A DNA stretch of 64,000 nt from Flavobacteriales bacterium. Its GTDB lineage: Bacteria > Bacteroidota > Bacteroidia > Flavobacteriales > Schleiferiaceae. Shown here piece by piece: positions 1-8,848 of the stretch. The notes beneath the pieces are model-generated. The model did no database searches. It was given only the letters and a program-made list of their open reading frames with translations, and had not been told where the DNA came from. How positions within the stretch are numbered: position 1 is the stretch's first letter; every line of letters starts with the position of its first letter. The DNA lies in NCBI GenBank assembly GCA_017795025.1, contig CP051243.1:1054001-1118000 (forward strand), in the 5' to 3' direction. The position numbers and the translations under genes were made by a program.

Positions 1-74
1 ATTTTTATTCTGAAGGTGGACTTCATTCAATGCCAGGCTTACATTACCTTCGCAAGGTATGGAGAGTAAAGTGA
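1..74 (+). CDS. 3' end of an unidentified upstream gene (partial)
   Basis: An open frame runs from position 3 to a TGA at 72-74 and would encode a 23-residue C-terminal tail (ending KVWRVK). It overlaps the start of the CheR gene in the manner of a translationally coupled pair: the TGA shares bases with a GTG at 71. The fragment is too short to name. In Bacteroidota, cheR often follows cheB or a signalling gene, which would be the first guess, but nothing here proves it. Confidence 0.35.
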   Translation, partial: FYSEGGLHSMPGLHYLRKVWRVK

Positions 75-907
75 AGTTTAGTCAGGTTATTCCTGAAAAG
101 AGCTATCGCGATTTTGTAGAGTTAGTGGAGGATCGCTATGGTCTGCAGCTTAAATGGTACAATCGCTCCTCTCTTATGCGTCGCTTGCTTAAGGTTATGG
201 ATCAATTTCAGGTAAACGACCTTTATACCTTAATGCTTCTCTTGAGCAGTGATCATAAGTATTACGAAAAGTTCCTTGACCGCTTTACCGTGCAAGTGAC
301 CGATATTTTTCGGGAACCTAAAGGCTGGAAGAAACTAAGAGAATTGGTACTTCCCCTTTTGAGGAAGCAGGAACAAATAAAGATTCTTATTGTCGGCGGA
401 AGCAAAGGAGAAGAACTTGCGGCATTATGTATAATGCTTAAAGAAGAATCCCTATTAGATAAGACCGAAATCACCTTGAGTGATCTTTCGGAATCGGCCT
501 TAAGGGCTAGCCAAAGGCCTTCGATATCTAAAACGCGTATTAAAGAAGCGGAATTAAACTATCGCATGGGTGGTGGAAAAAGTAACTTATATGATTACTA
601 TCAAAGTACCTCTTCCCTATGCTATTTTGATGAAAACCTATTCGCAAATGTGGAACGGCTTCATTTTGATATCACCCAAAGTGAACTTGGAAAAAAGTAT
701 GACCTTATTCTCTGCCGAAATCTTCTAATTTATTTCCAGTCCCAGTTTCAACACTTGCCCCTAGCTCGCTTGGTAAGACATTTAAACCCCGGCGGTTTTT
801 TATCCTTAGGAGAGCAAGAATCTATCGCCTTTTACAAGGGGCACGAAAACCTTCAAATTGTAAGCTCATCACAAAAAATATTTCGCCAAAACCTGATCTC
901 CTTTTAA
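59..907 (+). CDS. cheR: CheR-type SAM-dependent protein-glutamate methyltransferase
   Basis: CheR enzymes methylate glutamate side chains of chemoreceptors using S-adenosylmethionine; in non-flagellated Bacteroidota, homologues also occur in CheB/CheR-PAS signalling modules. The N-terminal helical domain (about residues 10-65) is followed by the family hallmark around residues 77-90 (FTVQVTDIFREP, matching the usual T.N.T.FFR.P). The SAM-binding Rossmann domain has a weak motif I (LIVGGSKGEE), an acidic LSDLSESAL strand, and the diagnostic LILCRNLLIYF near residue 222. The 282-residue length fits a stand-alone CheR. The start is ambiguous: ATG 59 is used here, but GTG 71 has a GGAG six bases upstream and overlaps the previous stop, so residues 1-4 may not be translated. 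The partner receptor lies outside the window. Confidence 0.88.
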   Translation: MESKVKFSQVIPEKSYRDFVELVEDRYGLQLKWYNRSSLMRRLLKVMDQFQVNDLYTLMLLLSSDHKYYEKFLDRFTVQVTDIFREPKGWKKLRELVLPLLRKQEQIKILIVGGSKGEELAALCIMLKEESLLDKTEITLSDLSESALRASQRPSISKTRIKEAELNYRMGGGKSNLYDYYQSTSSLCYFDENLFANVERLHFDITQSELGKKYDLILCRNLLIYFQSQFQHLPLARLVRHLNPGGFLSLGEQESIAFYKGHENLQIVSSSQKIFRQNLISF

Positions 908-972
908 TAGCATTAATCCTCTTAGTATGCGCTACGCCTGCAAAAGCGCAAATTAGGATTGGGTTTTATAAT

Positions 973-1878
973 GTGGAGAACCTCTTTCATCCTTCGGTTG
1001 ATAGCCTAAATGGAAATCCAGATCAAAGCTTCACCCCGGAGGGAGATTACCAGTGGCATTTTGGGAGCTACTATGAGCGAATAAATCGCTTAGCTAAGGT
1101 CTTGATTAACCTTAGTGATAGTTCTTTTCAAAGCCCTGCATTGATGGGTTTGGCAGAGGTTGAATGCCAAGAGGTACTGGAAGACCTTCGATTAAAAAGC
1201 CCGCTTCGAAAGCTAGACTATCAATGGGTTCATTACGATTCTCCAGATCGCAGAGGGATTGACGTGGCTATTCTTTATCGTCGAGATTTATTAAGGCTGA
1301 TAGATTCTAAGAAAATTCCCTTCGTTTGGCCCAAAGAAAAGGAGTATCGCAGTAGAGATATGCTTTACGCGAAGTTTAAAACCAAAGCCGGCACTTATTT
1401 GCAAGTCATCATTTGTCACTGGCCAAGCCGCTATGGAGGCCAAGCAGCCTCAGAACCAAAGCGCTTGCAAGCCGCTCGGATTTTAGGTCGTTTTTGCGAT
1501 TCCATCGCTTTAATTAATCAGGACCCGATTCTCATCATGGGTGACTTTAACGATGGTCCCGGCGATAAAAGCTTAAGCTACCTCTGCGATAGTTTAGAGA
1601 ATATAGGCTTCGAAAATTTAATGAAGAGCTTAAACCCCGCTTTGGGCAGTCATCGCTTTCAAGGTAATTGGGAATACCTTGATCAGATTCTCATACGAAG
1701 GGATTCACGTTCCAAATTAGCAAAGGCGCAAGTATTTCGTGCTGATTTTCTATTAGAGGAGGAAACAAAATTTCCAGGATATAAACCTAAAAGAGCCTTT
1801 AAGGGCCGGTTTTTCACAACAGGCTTTAGTGATCATCTGCCAATTTACCTTGATTATCACCCTGCTACCCAACCTTAA
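973..1878 (+). CDS. Exported endonuclease/exonuclease/phosphatase (EEP) family hydrolase
   Basis: EEP-fold Mg-dependent phosphodiesterase. The first strand carries GFYNVENLF (the family's FNVENLF with metal-binding Asn and Glu). Later motifs are HWPSR near residue 150, GDFNDGP near 190 and the C-terminal SDHLPIYL with the catalytic Asp-His. The first conventional start codon in frame is GTG 973, but this cannot be the true N-terminus because it cuts through the FYNVENLF strand. The frame stays open upstream and encodes a hydrophobic stretch LLLIALILLVCATPAKA followed by Q, a good signal peptide, between about 880 and 957. No ATG, GTG or TTG precedes it, so translation probably begins at a rare codon (ATT 880 or ATC 868), or there is a sequencing or frameshift problem at the junction with cheR. 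It is likely a secreted nuclease or phosphatase; the substrate is unknown. Confidence 0.85.
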   Translation: MENLFHPSVDSLNGNPDQSFTPEGDYQWHFGSYYERINRLAKVLINLSDSSFQSPALMGLAEVECQEVLEDLRLKSPLRKLDYQWVHYDSPDRRGIDVAILYRRDLLRLIDSKKIPFVWPKEKEYRSRDMLYAKFKTKAGTYLQVIICHWPSRYGGQAASEPKRLQAARILGRFCDSIALINQDPILIMGDFNDGPGDKSLSYLCDSLENIGFENLMKSLNPALGSHRFQGNWEYLDQILIRRDSRSKLAKAQVFRADFLLEEETKFPGYKPKRAFKGRFFTTGFSDHLPIYLDYHPATQP

Positions 1879-1969
1879 GGGCCACAAAATCGATTCATAA
1901 ATAGTAGAATAATTTACGCCTTTACACATCTAAGCCAATAGACTCTTGTAAATTGGCGTTTTTAAAGAG

Positions 1970-1977
1970 TAAATTTG
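1970..1977 (+). promoter_or_regulatory. Bacteroidota -7 promoter element (TAAATTTG)
   Basis: An exact match to the TAnnTTTG -7 consensus of Bacteroidota sigma factor, 18 bases upstream of the ATG at 1995. A TTG at 1946-1948 could serve as the -33 element at 21-base spacing. It supports 1995, rather than an upstream in-frame codon, as the start of the lipoprotein gene. Confidence 0.6.
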
Positions 1978-1994
1978 CCTCGAAATTAACAGCT

Positions 1995-2939
1995 ATGAAA
2001 CGATTCGCGCTTATTGCATTGAGTGTTTTAACCCTCGCATCATGTGAGGATGACCCTGTGGTTACCACCAGCTCTTACCCCACTGATGGCCTGGCTTTAC
2101 CTCAGGTTCGGAACTCAATCATCTTCACTTCATATTTACCAATGTCGGGATACACCACCCAAATCCCAATGTTGATTTTAGATGATGCATACGCCGAAAA
2201 CTTGAACTATGTTAATGTAGTTAATGATGGTAATAATGCCTTCTATTCAGCTATTGCCGATAGCATCACCTTTAATCAGCCTTTACAAGCACCTCCTTCC
2301 TTTTACCTAAATGATGCAACGGTAGATTTACCAAGTCTCAGCATGGCAGTGGAAAGTTCGATGGACAAAAAACCGGTAGCTTCAGTAAACCACAAAGTGA
2401 CTATTACGGATAGTGCTTGGGTAGTAGATAGTAAGGTTAAATTTTGGAGGGATACCGTTAATAAAGGCTTTAGGGTAGCTACCTATATGTTAGTGAATGC
2501 CAAGGCAGCAAATTATCCGACGGCCGGGATTAATTTAAATGTGAATCCTGCTCAAGGGGTAGTTACCAATAACAATGACCTTTCTTATTGGGATTACGAA
2601 GTGCCAAATATTGATACCTCCAAAACGCTTACTAGTAAAGGCGATATCTTTTACCATCAGCACGTTTTAGTTAAAAACTTTAATGATGAATCTGCATGGG
2701 GATTCCCTTTTACGGAGTACACTCCATTTGGGGAAAGCTTTAGCAATGGTGATGTAATCGGAACTTCCACCACGCCTATTCGCCACTATTTTCCGAAGCC
2801 TGATTCAGATATTGAAGGAGCCTTTGAACCGGATTACGAATTTACGCCCGCCTTTATTACGATTATCTGGTGTCAGAATGCCGACACCTACAAATACGAA
2901 TACATCAATAGTGTGCTTACTAGCCTGCCATTAGAATAA
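1995..2939 (+). CDS. Lipoprotein of unknown function
   Basis: The ATG at 1995 gives a 314-residue protein that opens with a clear SPII signal (MKRFALIALSVLTLASC; lipobox TLASC, Cys17), so it should be lipid-anchored in the periplasm or, since the residues after Cys are acidic (EDDP), exported to the surface as in the Bacteroidota lipoprotein export signal. The rest is rich in Asn, Asp, Thr and aromatic residues, typical of a beta-rich extracellular domain, with no family that I recognise. An upstream in-frame start exists at 1953 but would bury the signal peptide. A promoter box lies just upstream and a terminator follows, so it is probably transcribed alone. Confidence 0.8.
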   Translation: MKRFALIALSVLTLASCEDDPVVTTSSYPTDGLALPQVRNSIIFTSYLPMSGYTTQIPMLILDDAYAENLNYVNVVNDGNNAFYSAIADSITFNQPLQAPPSFYLNDATVDLPSLSMAVESSMDKKPVASVNHKVTITDSAWVVDSKVKFWRDTVNKGFRVATYMLVNAKAANYPTAGINLNVNPAQGVVTNNNDLSYWDYEVPNIDTSKTLTSKGDIFYHQHVLVKNFNDESAWGFPFTEYTPFGESFSNGDVIGTSTTPIRHYFPKPDSDIEGAFEPDYEFTPAFITIIWCQNADTYKYEYINSVLTSLPLE

Positions 2940-2958
2940 GCTGTTCTTAAAAAATTTA

Positions 2959-2996
2959 AAAGTCGGACTGATTTTGATCAATCCGGCTTTTTTTTT
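2959..2996 (+). terminator. Rho-independent terminator after the lipoprotein gene
   Basis: An imperfect hairpin (AAGTCGGACTGATT pairing with AATCCGGCTT, with G-T wobbles) is followed by nine T residues. It sits about 20 bases past the stop at 2939. Confidence 0.7.
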
Positions 2997-3073
2997 GATC
3001 AAATACCTTTGGCTAGGATAGTCTGCCACCTCCGAGCTTCAGTTCTCAGCTCCTTTCCAAGAAAATAAAACTT

Positions 3074-3496
3074 CTAGCTTGGTTCTTTCTCCTCAAAATA
3101 GGGCTGCATTAATTCCATGAAATAATCAGGCGCAGCAACGGGTCTTTTGCTCTCGATACTTACAAACACCAATTGCACCATTCCAATGGTTAAAAGTTTA
3201 CCCGCATCATTTCTAATTTCGTGATGAAAGGTTATTCGGGTGGAAGGTAATTCGCGAATTTCGGTTCGGATTTCAATCAGATCATCATAGGTTGCTGGGG
3301 CGATATACTTCACCTCCAGTTTTAAAACGGGCAGCATAATTCCCCTAGCCTCCATTTCTTTATAGCTTAAACCTATTGAGCGCAAGGCTTCTACCCTTCC
3401 AATCTCAAAAAATTGAGGATAATTTCCGTAGTAAACCACTCCCATTTGATCGGTTTCGGCGTACCGAACTCGAGTTGACATTGAGTTAACAAACAT
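3074..3496 (-). CDS. YbgC-type hotdog acyl-CoA thioesterase
   Basis: A 4-hydroxybenzoyl-CoA thioesterase-like single hotdog domain of 140 residues. The signature RYAETDQMGVVYYGNYPQFF contains the catalytic Asp and the Asp-x-x-Gly-hx-hx-hx-Tyr-hx pattern of the YbgC group. A second start (MSTRVRYAE, five codons in) is closer to the family's usual N-terminus. It hydrolyses acyl-CoA or acyl-ACP thioesters in the cytoplasm; the physiological substrate cannot be read from sequence. It is transcribed divergently from dnaA. From memory, a thioesterase next to dnaA is common in Flavobacteriia, so this looks like core chromosomal gene order. Confidence 0.85.
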   Translation of the reverse strand: MFVNSMSTRVRYAETDQMGVVYYGNYPQFFEIGRVEALRSIGLSYKEMEARGIMLPVLKLEVKYIAPATYDDLIEIRTEIRELPSTRITFHHEIRNDAGKLLTIGMVQLVFVSIESKRPVAAPDYFMELMQPYFEEKEPS

Positions 3497-3729
3497 AATC
3501 TCTTAAGTACTGAATATTAGTCTACTTCTACGGTAGAATGCGGGATACAGAGCGATTAACGCTCTCTTAAAGTCGCATAAAAAAAGGTATAACGCAATAC
3601 CAATTTGATTTTTTTTATCACTTTTTTCTGCACACATTTGTCACTGATAAGAGGGGCGGGTTTTCAAGCGCAATTTTGACTTCGGAGGGCCCTCATTTTA
3701 ACTAAACGCAAAGCAAATTTATTCAAAGC
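3497..3729. other. Divergent intergenic region upstream of dnaA
   Basis: This 233-base AT-rich gap lies between the divergent thioesterase and dnaA genes. It holds a perfect short hairpin at 3549-3565 (AGAGCG-ATTAA-CGCTCT) and T-tracts at about 3605-3625. I found no TTATCCACA-like DnaA boxes in it, so I do not call it an origin. A near-match to the -7 element (CAATTTTG, about 3671-3678) could serve dnaA. Confidence 0.4.
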
Positions 3730-5160
3730 ATGGAGCTGACTGCAAAGACAGTTTGGGATAATTGTTTGTCCTATATCAAGGACAACATCGCTCCCCAGAG
3801 CTACAAAACGTGGTTTTTGCCGATCAAGCCTTTAAAACTCAAGGACAATGTCTTGAGTATTCAGGTTCCTAGTAAGTTCTTCTACGAATGGTTAGAAGAA
3901 AATTACATCAAGCTGCTTAAAAGTGCAATTACCAGGGAACTTGGAGATGATGCTAAATTGGTGTACAGCATCGTAATGGAAAACACCTACGGCAATAGCA
4001 AACCTTACACCGTAAAAATTCCATCAAGCAACAGAGGCTCAATCAAAAATCCAAAGGTAAACATGCCGATGGAACTTGGAGAAAATGGGGTTAAAAACCC
4101 ATTTATAATTCCGGGTTTACGCAAGGTGCATGTGGAATCCCAACTAAACCCTAACTACACCTTCGATAATTTTGTTGAAGGAGACTGCAATCGACTAGCG
4201 CGTTCGGCTGGTTTTGCAGTAGCTAAAAAACCGGGAGGCACCTCCTTTAATCCATTATTACTTTATGGAGGTAATGGCTTAGGGAAAACCCATTTGGCGC
4301 ATGCCATTGGCATTGAGATTAAAGATCGATATCCTGAAAAAACCGTCCTTTACGTAAGTGCAGAGAAGTTTCAACAGCAATTCGTTGAAGCCATTCGAAC
4401 CAACAACAAAAACGACTTTTTACATTTCTATCAGCTCATTGACATTTTAGTGGTAGATGATGTTCACTCCTTCGCCGGTAAAGAGAAAACACAGGATGCC
4501 TTTTTCGAAATCTTCAATCACTTGCATCAAAATGGTAAGCAGGTAATTTTAACCTCGGACCGGGCTCCGGTTGACTTGCAAGGGATGGAGCAACGCCTAC
4601 TCTCCCGCTTTAAATGGGGTTTGAGCGCTGATTTACAAGTTCCAGATTTAGAAACTCGAATCGCCATCTTAAACCAGAAGTTGTATAACGATGGAGTAGA
4701 AATGCCGGCCGATGTAATCGAATACCTCGCTTACAGTATTAATTCCAATGTACGCGAGCTTGAGGGCGCACTGATTTCCTTGCTGGCACAATCTTCACTC
4801 AATAAAAAGAAGATTACGGTTGAACTTGCCAAGCAAATGATTGACAAGTTTGTTAAAAACACCACACGCGAAATTAGCATCGATTATATCCAAAAAGTGG
4901 TTTGTGATTATTTCGATATGCCTATTGAGCTTTTAAAGTCTAAAACTCGTAAGCGTGAAATTGTACAAGCTCGTCAATTAGCGATGTACTTTTCGAAGCA
5001 GTTAACGAAAAACTCCTTGGCGAGCATTGGCGCTCAATGTGGCAATAAGGACCATGCAACGGTTTTACATGCCTGTCGAACCGTTAATAACCTTACCGAA
5101 ACGGATAAACGCTTTCGGACCTACGTTGAAGACCTTCGCAAGAAGCTTACCCTAAAATAA
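3730..5160 (+). CDS. dnaA: Chromosomal replication initiator protein DnaA
   Basis: DnaA is the AAA+ ATPase that opens the replication origin. The 476-residue protein has domain I at the N-terminus (VWDNCLSYIKDNI, SYKTWFLPIKP), a short linker, the AAA+ domain from about residue 135 (NPNYTFDNFVEGDCNRLA), Walker A GGNGLGKTH at residues 180-188, Walker B ILVVDDVH near 240, and the arginine-containing sensor region RLLSRFKWG. The C-terminal DNA-binding helix-turn-helix carries the family signature DHATVLHACRTVNNL. Length and motif order are standard. A hairpin terminator follows, and the gene is flanked by the thioesterase on the other strand and a response regulator downstream. Confidence 0.98.
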   Translation: MELTAKTVWDNCLSYIKDNIAPQSYKTWFLPIKPLKLKDNVLSIQVPSKFFYEWLEENYIKLLKSAITRELGDDAKLVYSIVMENTYGNSKPYTVKIPSSNRGSIKNPKVNMPMELGENGVKNPFIIPGLRKVHVESQLNPNYTFDNFVEGDCNRLARSAGFAVAKKPGGTSFNPLLLYGGNGLGKTHLAHAIGIEIKDRYPEKTVLYVSAEKFQQQFVEAIRTNNKNDFLHFYQLIDILVVDDVHSFAGKEKTQDAFFEIFNHLHQNGKQVILTSDRAPVDLQGMEQRLLSRFKWGLSADLQVPDLETRIAILNQKLYNDGVEMPADVIEYLAYSINSNVRELEGALISLLAQSSLNKKKITVELAKQMIDKFVKNTTREISIDYIQKVVCDYFDMPIELLKSKTRKREIVQARQLAMYFSKQLTKNSLASIGAQCGNKDHATVLHACRTVNNLTETDKRFRTYVEDLRKKLTLK

Positions 5161-5167
5161 ACATTTT

Positions 5168-5193
5168 AAAGCCCCATTTGGGGCTTTTTTTTT
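5168..5193 (+). terminator. Rho-independent terminator after dnaA
   Basis: A perfect hairpin AAAGCCCC-ATTT-GGGGCTTT is followed by a run of T, beginning seven bases after the dnaA stop. Confidence 0.85.
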
Positions 5194-5241
5194 AGTCCTC
5201 TACTATGGCTTTTTGTATTTTCGAAGGAATTACCCGTAAAA

Positions 5242-5637
5242 ATGCCGGCCAAACAATATTGGATTATTGATGATGATCCCATCGCCCGAATTCTAATCAG
5301 GAAGAAAATGGCTAAAGGTCACCCTGACTTTCAGGTATTAGAATTCACCAATGGCCAAGAGGCTTTAGCCAAAGTGGAAGGCTTGGAAATGGATCAGGCG
5401 CCTTTGTTTATCCTTCTCGATTTAAATATGCCCATTATGAATGGCTGGGAGTTTTTAGAAGAATGTCATGAACGGCTCAAAAGCCTAAATGTCAATATTG
5501 CCATCCTCACCTCCTCCATCGATGAAAAGGACCAGCGTAAAGCTCACGATTACGACGGTATTGTATGTTTTCTTAATAAGCCCCTCAAGTTGGAATTACT
5601 GGAGGAATACTTTCCCGGAAACTTAATTAAAAACTGA
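5242..5637 (+). CDS. Single-domain response regulator (CheY-like receiver)
   Basis: A 131-residue stand-alone receiver domain with no output domain. The acidic pocket is IIDDDP near residues 8-13, the phospho-acceptor is Asp60 in FILLDLNMPIMNG, the conserved Thr/Ser is in AILTSSIDE, and the conserved Lys is Lys113 in FLNKPL. The next gene, a large PAS histidine kinase, begins six bases after its stop, so the two almost certainly form one operon and a cognate pair. With no DNA-binding domain it must act by protein-protein contact or in a phosphorelay. Confidence 0.92.
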   Translation: MPAKQYWIIDDDPIARILIRKKMAKGHPDFQVLEFTNGQEALAKVEGLEMDQAPLFILLDLNMPIMNGWEFLEECHERLKSLNVNIAILTSSIDEKDQRKAHDYDGIVCFLNKPLKLELLEEYFPGNLIKN

Positions 5638-5643
5638 ATTAAA

Positions 5644-8600
5644 GTGCACTATCTGTTCGGCATAGACGGGGACCAAAGTGATACTCAATTTAGAAGTATT
5701 CGTGCCGATCAAATGGACAGCTTTAATATAGCCCACTTGGATGCAGGGTCTAAGGTTTGGATTATGGATAGCCTTTGGCAGCAGCAATCCAAAGAGCTTC
5801 AAAATCGCGCTATAAAGGTATTTAGGGACTTAAAAGCTGGTTTAACTGAACGATTATCGGGAACGTCAATAGCGCATCTTCATTGGCTCATGAAGCATGA
5901 GAATAGCCTTTGGGAACAAAGTTTACGGCATGCTCAAAATCCGGGCCTCCTCTTTTCAAAAGAAGGTCAGCTCGTATATATTAATGCCGCGGCCTCCAAG
6001 CTTTTCAAATGCGATTTCACCCCGGCACTTAATAGCAAAGATTTCAATATTGATGATAAACTCCTCTTCCAGCCATTTAGCCCAGTTTCTCATCATTGCT
6101 CCATTGGCCTACCTAATGCAAAACTTACTTTAGAGGGTCAGTTATCCTATTTAAATAATTCGCCAGAAGCCTACCTCCAGTTTGAGATTCAGGCAATAGA
6201 AAGTTTAAACACCTCCCAATCTTCCGAAAAGCTTAAGCACCGCATTTTACTGCAAGAGAGCCTTGGAGCCTATGTTATTCTTAATGAAGAAGGCCAAGTA
6301 AAATTTGCGAGTGAAGAAATTCAAAATATTGTCGGCCTTGCCCCAAATAAACTACTTAATAAGGTTTGCTCTGATTTTCAACATCCAGAAGATCGCAAGG
6401 TCTTTCAAGACTATTTAAAGCGGCTTAAAAACAAGCCAAAGGAGCGTTACCGCATTAAATACCGGGTGCGTCATGCCGATGGTAATTATCGTTGGGTCCG
6501 CACCAGCATTAGTAATTATCTGGAAGATTCTGAAATTGCAGGGTTTGTGATGATGGTGCAGGACATTGACGAACCGGAGCGGGAATTACTAGATAGCAAT
6601 CAACGCTTTAAATGGGCCAGCAAGGCCACTAAGGACGTTATTTGGGACTGGCGATTTAAAGATGGAACGATTTCTTGGGGAGAAAATCTAAAGGAAATAT
6701 TTGGCTGGGAAGCCCAAGACTTAAACACCACCGATAAATGGATATCCTGCATTCCCGAGGAAGACCAGCAAGGAATCCATGATAGCTTAGAAAAGGCATT
6801 TGCCAACGGTTCTGAAATATGGATAACCCGCTACCGCTTTAAGAAGCAGAACGGCGAGCTTGCGTATATCCTGGATCGAGGCTATATCGAACGTGATAGC
6901 CAAGGAGAAGCTATTCGTCTGATTGGCGCCATGCATGATTACAGCGAGCAATACTTTTATGAGCACGAGCTTAAGAATGAAAGGCGAAAATTTCAGCAGT
7001 TATTTGAGCATTCCTTAATTGGCGCTGCCATGCTTAATCTAAATGATCTAAAGTGGCAGGATTGCAATCAATCCCTCCTCAATATCTTAGGTTTTAAGCA
7101 GGAGGAATTTTTAAACCTGCACTGGAAGGATCTTATTCCTCTGGAAGAGCGTGCCTTAAATGATGTAAAAATTGAGCTTTTAAAAGCAGGTGAAAATATT
7201 TCAGCCTATCAAAGCAGTTGGCTCCGAAAAGACCTTGCAACCACCCGATTGGTTGTTTCCGCCTTTAAGGCCAACGATATTCAAGGTAATCCCATTGCCT
7301 GGTTCCACTTGCTTGACCTAGGACCAATTGAGGAAAGCAACCGCGCCTTAGTTGAAGCGGAATCTAGGTTTAGGCAGTATATTGAAAAAGCCTCCGATAT
7401 CTTTATTTACCTTTCTTCCAGAGGTGAATTTGAGTACATTTCTCCGAACATCAGTACCCTCCTAGGTTTTAAACCAATAGATTTATTGGGGACTAAGATT
7501 GAAGAAATAATTCACCCAGAAGAGTTGAATTATGTTAAGTTCTCCTTCCAAAAGGCCTATCTAAATCCTGGGGCAACATATCGTTCGGTATTCCGGATTA
7601 AATCACGCACCAATCAATGGCTTTGGGTAGAGGCGAATGGCAGTTTTCAAACCAAGGGTGCGGAACTTAAGGCCTTTATTAACCTCCGTGATATCCAGAA
7701 AGAACATGAGGCTGAGGCTGAATTAAGAAAGCTATCCCTAGTGGCCAACCGTACCTCTAATGGCGTATTGATTGTAGACCATGAACATCGGGTCGAATGG
7801 ATCAATGAAAGCTTCTCTAAGATGAGTGGTTATAGCCTGGAAGAGTTGCAAGGCATTAAGATGGAGGATATGCTCCACGGGGAAAACTCAACTACCACAA
7901 GTGATGACCGTCTGCTTCGATTATTGGAGAAAAAGAAGCCCTTTCGCTTTGAAAACATCAACTACAAAAAGGACGGAACAGAATATTGGATAGAAAGCAT
8001 CGTAACGCCCATTTTTGATGATCGCGGAAAGCTGGTTAACTACCTGTCGATTGAAAGTGATATCACCGAGCGAAAGCTTGAAGAATTTGATTTTCAACGT
8101 AATCTGCAACTAATTTCAGAGCAGAATGAACGGCTACGAAGCTTTGCTCATATCGTATCGCACAACTTCCGGTCACATGGCTCAAACATCCACCAATTGA
8201 TTCATGAGCTTAATGTTACCACCGATCAAATCCTAAAAGAAGAGCTGCATAGCTTTTTAGAAATTAGTTCTAACGGATTGATGCAGGCCCTTGACGAGTT
8301 AGCAGGCTTGCTAGAGGTAGAATCTGCTTCAGATTTACCAACCGAAGAATTACAAGTGGCCGACTACTGCAAACGCATTCGTCAAATCCTCTCTAGACCT
8401 ACCATGGAAGCAAATGCCGAATTGGAGTTTAACATTCCAGAGGGCTTTACTGTTAATTTCTATCCTGCTTACTTCGAGAGTGTCCTCTTTAATTTAGTGA
8501 GTAATGCCTTACGCTACCATGACCCGCATAAAGACCCATGGGTAAAAGTTTCGGTGAAGGAAGATGAAAAGGCGAAGTATCTCATTGTGGCCGATAATGG

Positions 8601-8790
8601 TTTAGGCTTTGATTCTAACAAACATGGGGAGGAGGTCTTCAAATTCAAGAAAAGCATACATAACCATCCCGATAGTTCTGGCATCGGTCTTTATCTGGTT
8701 CGGAGTCAACTCGAAAGCTTAGGTGGTGAAATCAAGGTAGAGAGCGAAATCGGCAAAGGCAGCACTTTCACTATTATCCTTCCAAAATAG
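5644..8790 (+). CDS. Soluble multi-PAS sensor histidine kinase
   Basis: A 1048-residue cytoplasmic kinase with GTG start and no membrane segments. By repeated PAS/PAC patterns I count about six PAS domains (roughly residues 90-190, 200-310, 320-440, 450-560, 570-690 and 695-825); the PAC ends are recognisable as MVQDIDE, GAMHDYSEQ, NLRDIQKE and SDITERK. The kinase core follows: H-box FAHIVSHNFRSHG with His840, N-box LVSNALRYHD, G1 VADNGLGFD and G2 SSGIGLYLVRSQLESLGG. The H-box reads SHNFR rather than the common SHDLR, as in a Bacteroidota group of PAS kinases. It should sense soluble or redox ligands and phosphorylate the receiver encoded just upstream. A GC-rich hairpin (AGAGCGGGCCGCTCT, about 8788-8804) follows the stop. 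Confidence 0.93.
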   Translation: MHYLFGIDGDQSDTQFRSIRADQMDSFNIAHLDAGSKVWIMDSLWQQQSKELQNRAIKVFRDLKAGLTERLSGTSIAHLHWLMKHENSLWEQSLRHAQNPGLLFSKEGQLVYINAAASKLFKCDFTPALNSKDFNIDDKLLFQPFSPVSHHCSIGLPNAKLTLEGQLSYLNNSPEAYLQFEIQAIESLNTSQSSEKLKHRILLQESLGAYVILNEEGQVKFASEEIQNIVGLAPNKLLNKVCSDFQHPEDRKVFQDYLKRLKNKPKERYRIKYRVRHADGNYRWVRTSISNYLEDSEIAGFVMMVQDIDEPERELLDSNQRFKWASKATKDVIWDWRFKDGTISWGENLKEIFGWEAQDLNTTDKWISCIPEEDQQGIHDSLEKAFANGSEIWITRYRFKKQNGELAYILDRGYIERDSQGEAIRLIGAMHDYSEQYFYEHELKNERRKFQQLFEHSLIGAAMLNLNDLKWQDCNQSLLNILGFKQEEFLNLHWKDLIPLEERALNDVKIELLKAGENISAYQSSWLRKDLATTRLVVSAFKANDIQGNPIAWFHLLDLGPIEESNRALVEAESRFRQYIEKASDIFIYLSSRGEFEYISPNISTLLGFKPIDLLGTKIEEIIHPEELNYVKFSFQKAYLNPGATYRSVFRIKSRTNQWLWVEANGSFQTKGAELKAFINLRDIQKEHEAEAELRKLSLVANRTSNGVLIVDHEHRVEWINESFSKMSGYSLEELQGIKMEDMLHGENSTTTSDDRLLRLLEKKKPFRFENINYKKDGTEYWIESIVTPIFDDRGKLVNYLSIESDITERKLEEFDFQRNLQLISEQNERLRSFAHIVSHNFRSHGSNIHQLIHELNVTTDQILKEELHSFLEISSNGLMQALDELAGLLEVESASDLPTEELQVADYCKRIRQILSRPTMEANAELEFNIPEGFTVNFYPAYFESVLFNLVSNALRYHDPHKDPWVKVSVKEDEKAKYLIVADNGLGFDSNKHGEEVFKFKKSIHNHPDSSGIGLYLVRSQLESLGGEIKVESEIGKGSTFTIILPK

Positions 8791-8848
8791 AGCGGGCCGC
8801 TCTTCCTATTCTTTTCCTTAAAATGTATCTTTAACAAAAGATTTTATC

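Noticed and set aside
3497-3729. Replication origin next to dnaA
   Set aside because: The gap is AT-rich with a short hairpin, but I found no DnaA boxes, and in Bacteroidota the origin is often not beside dnaA.
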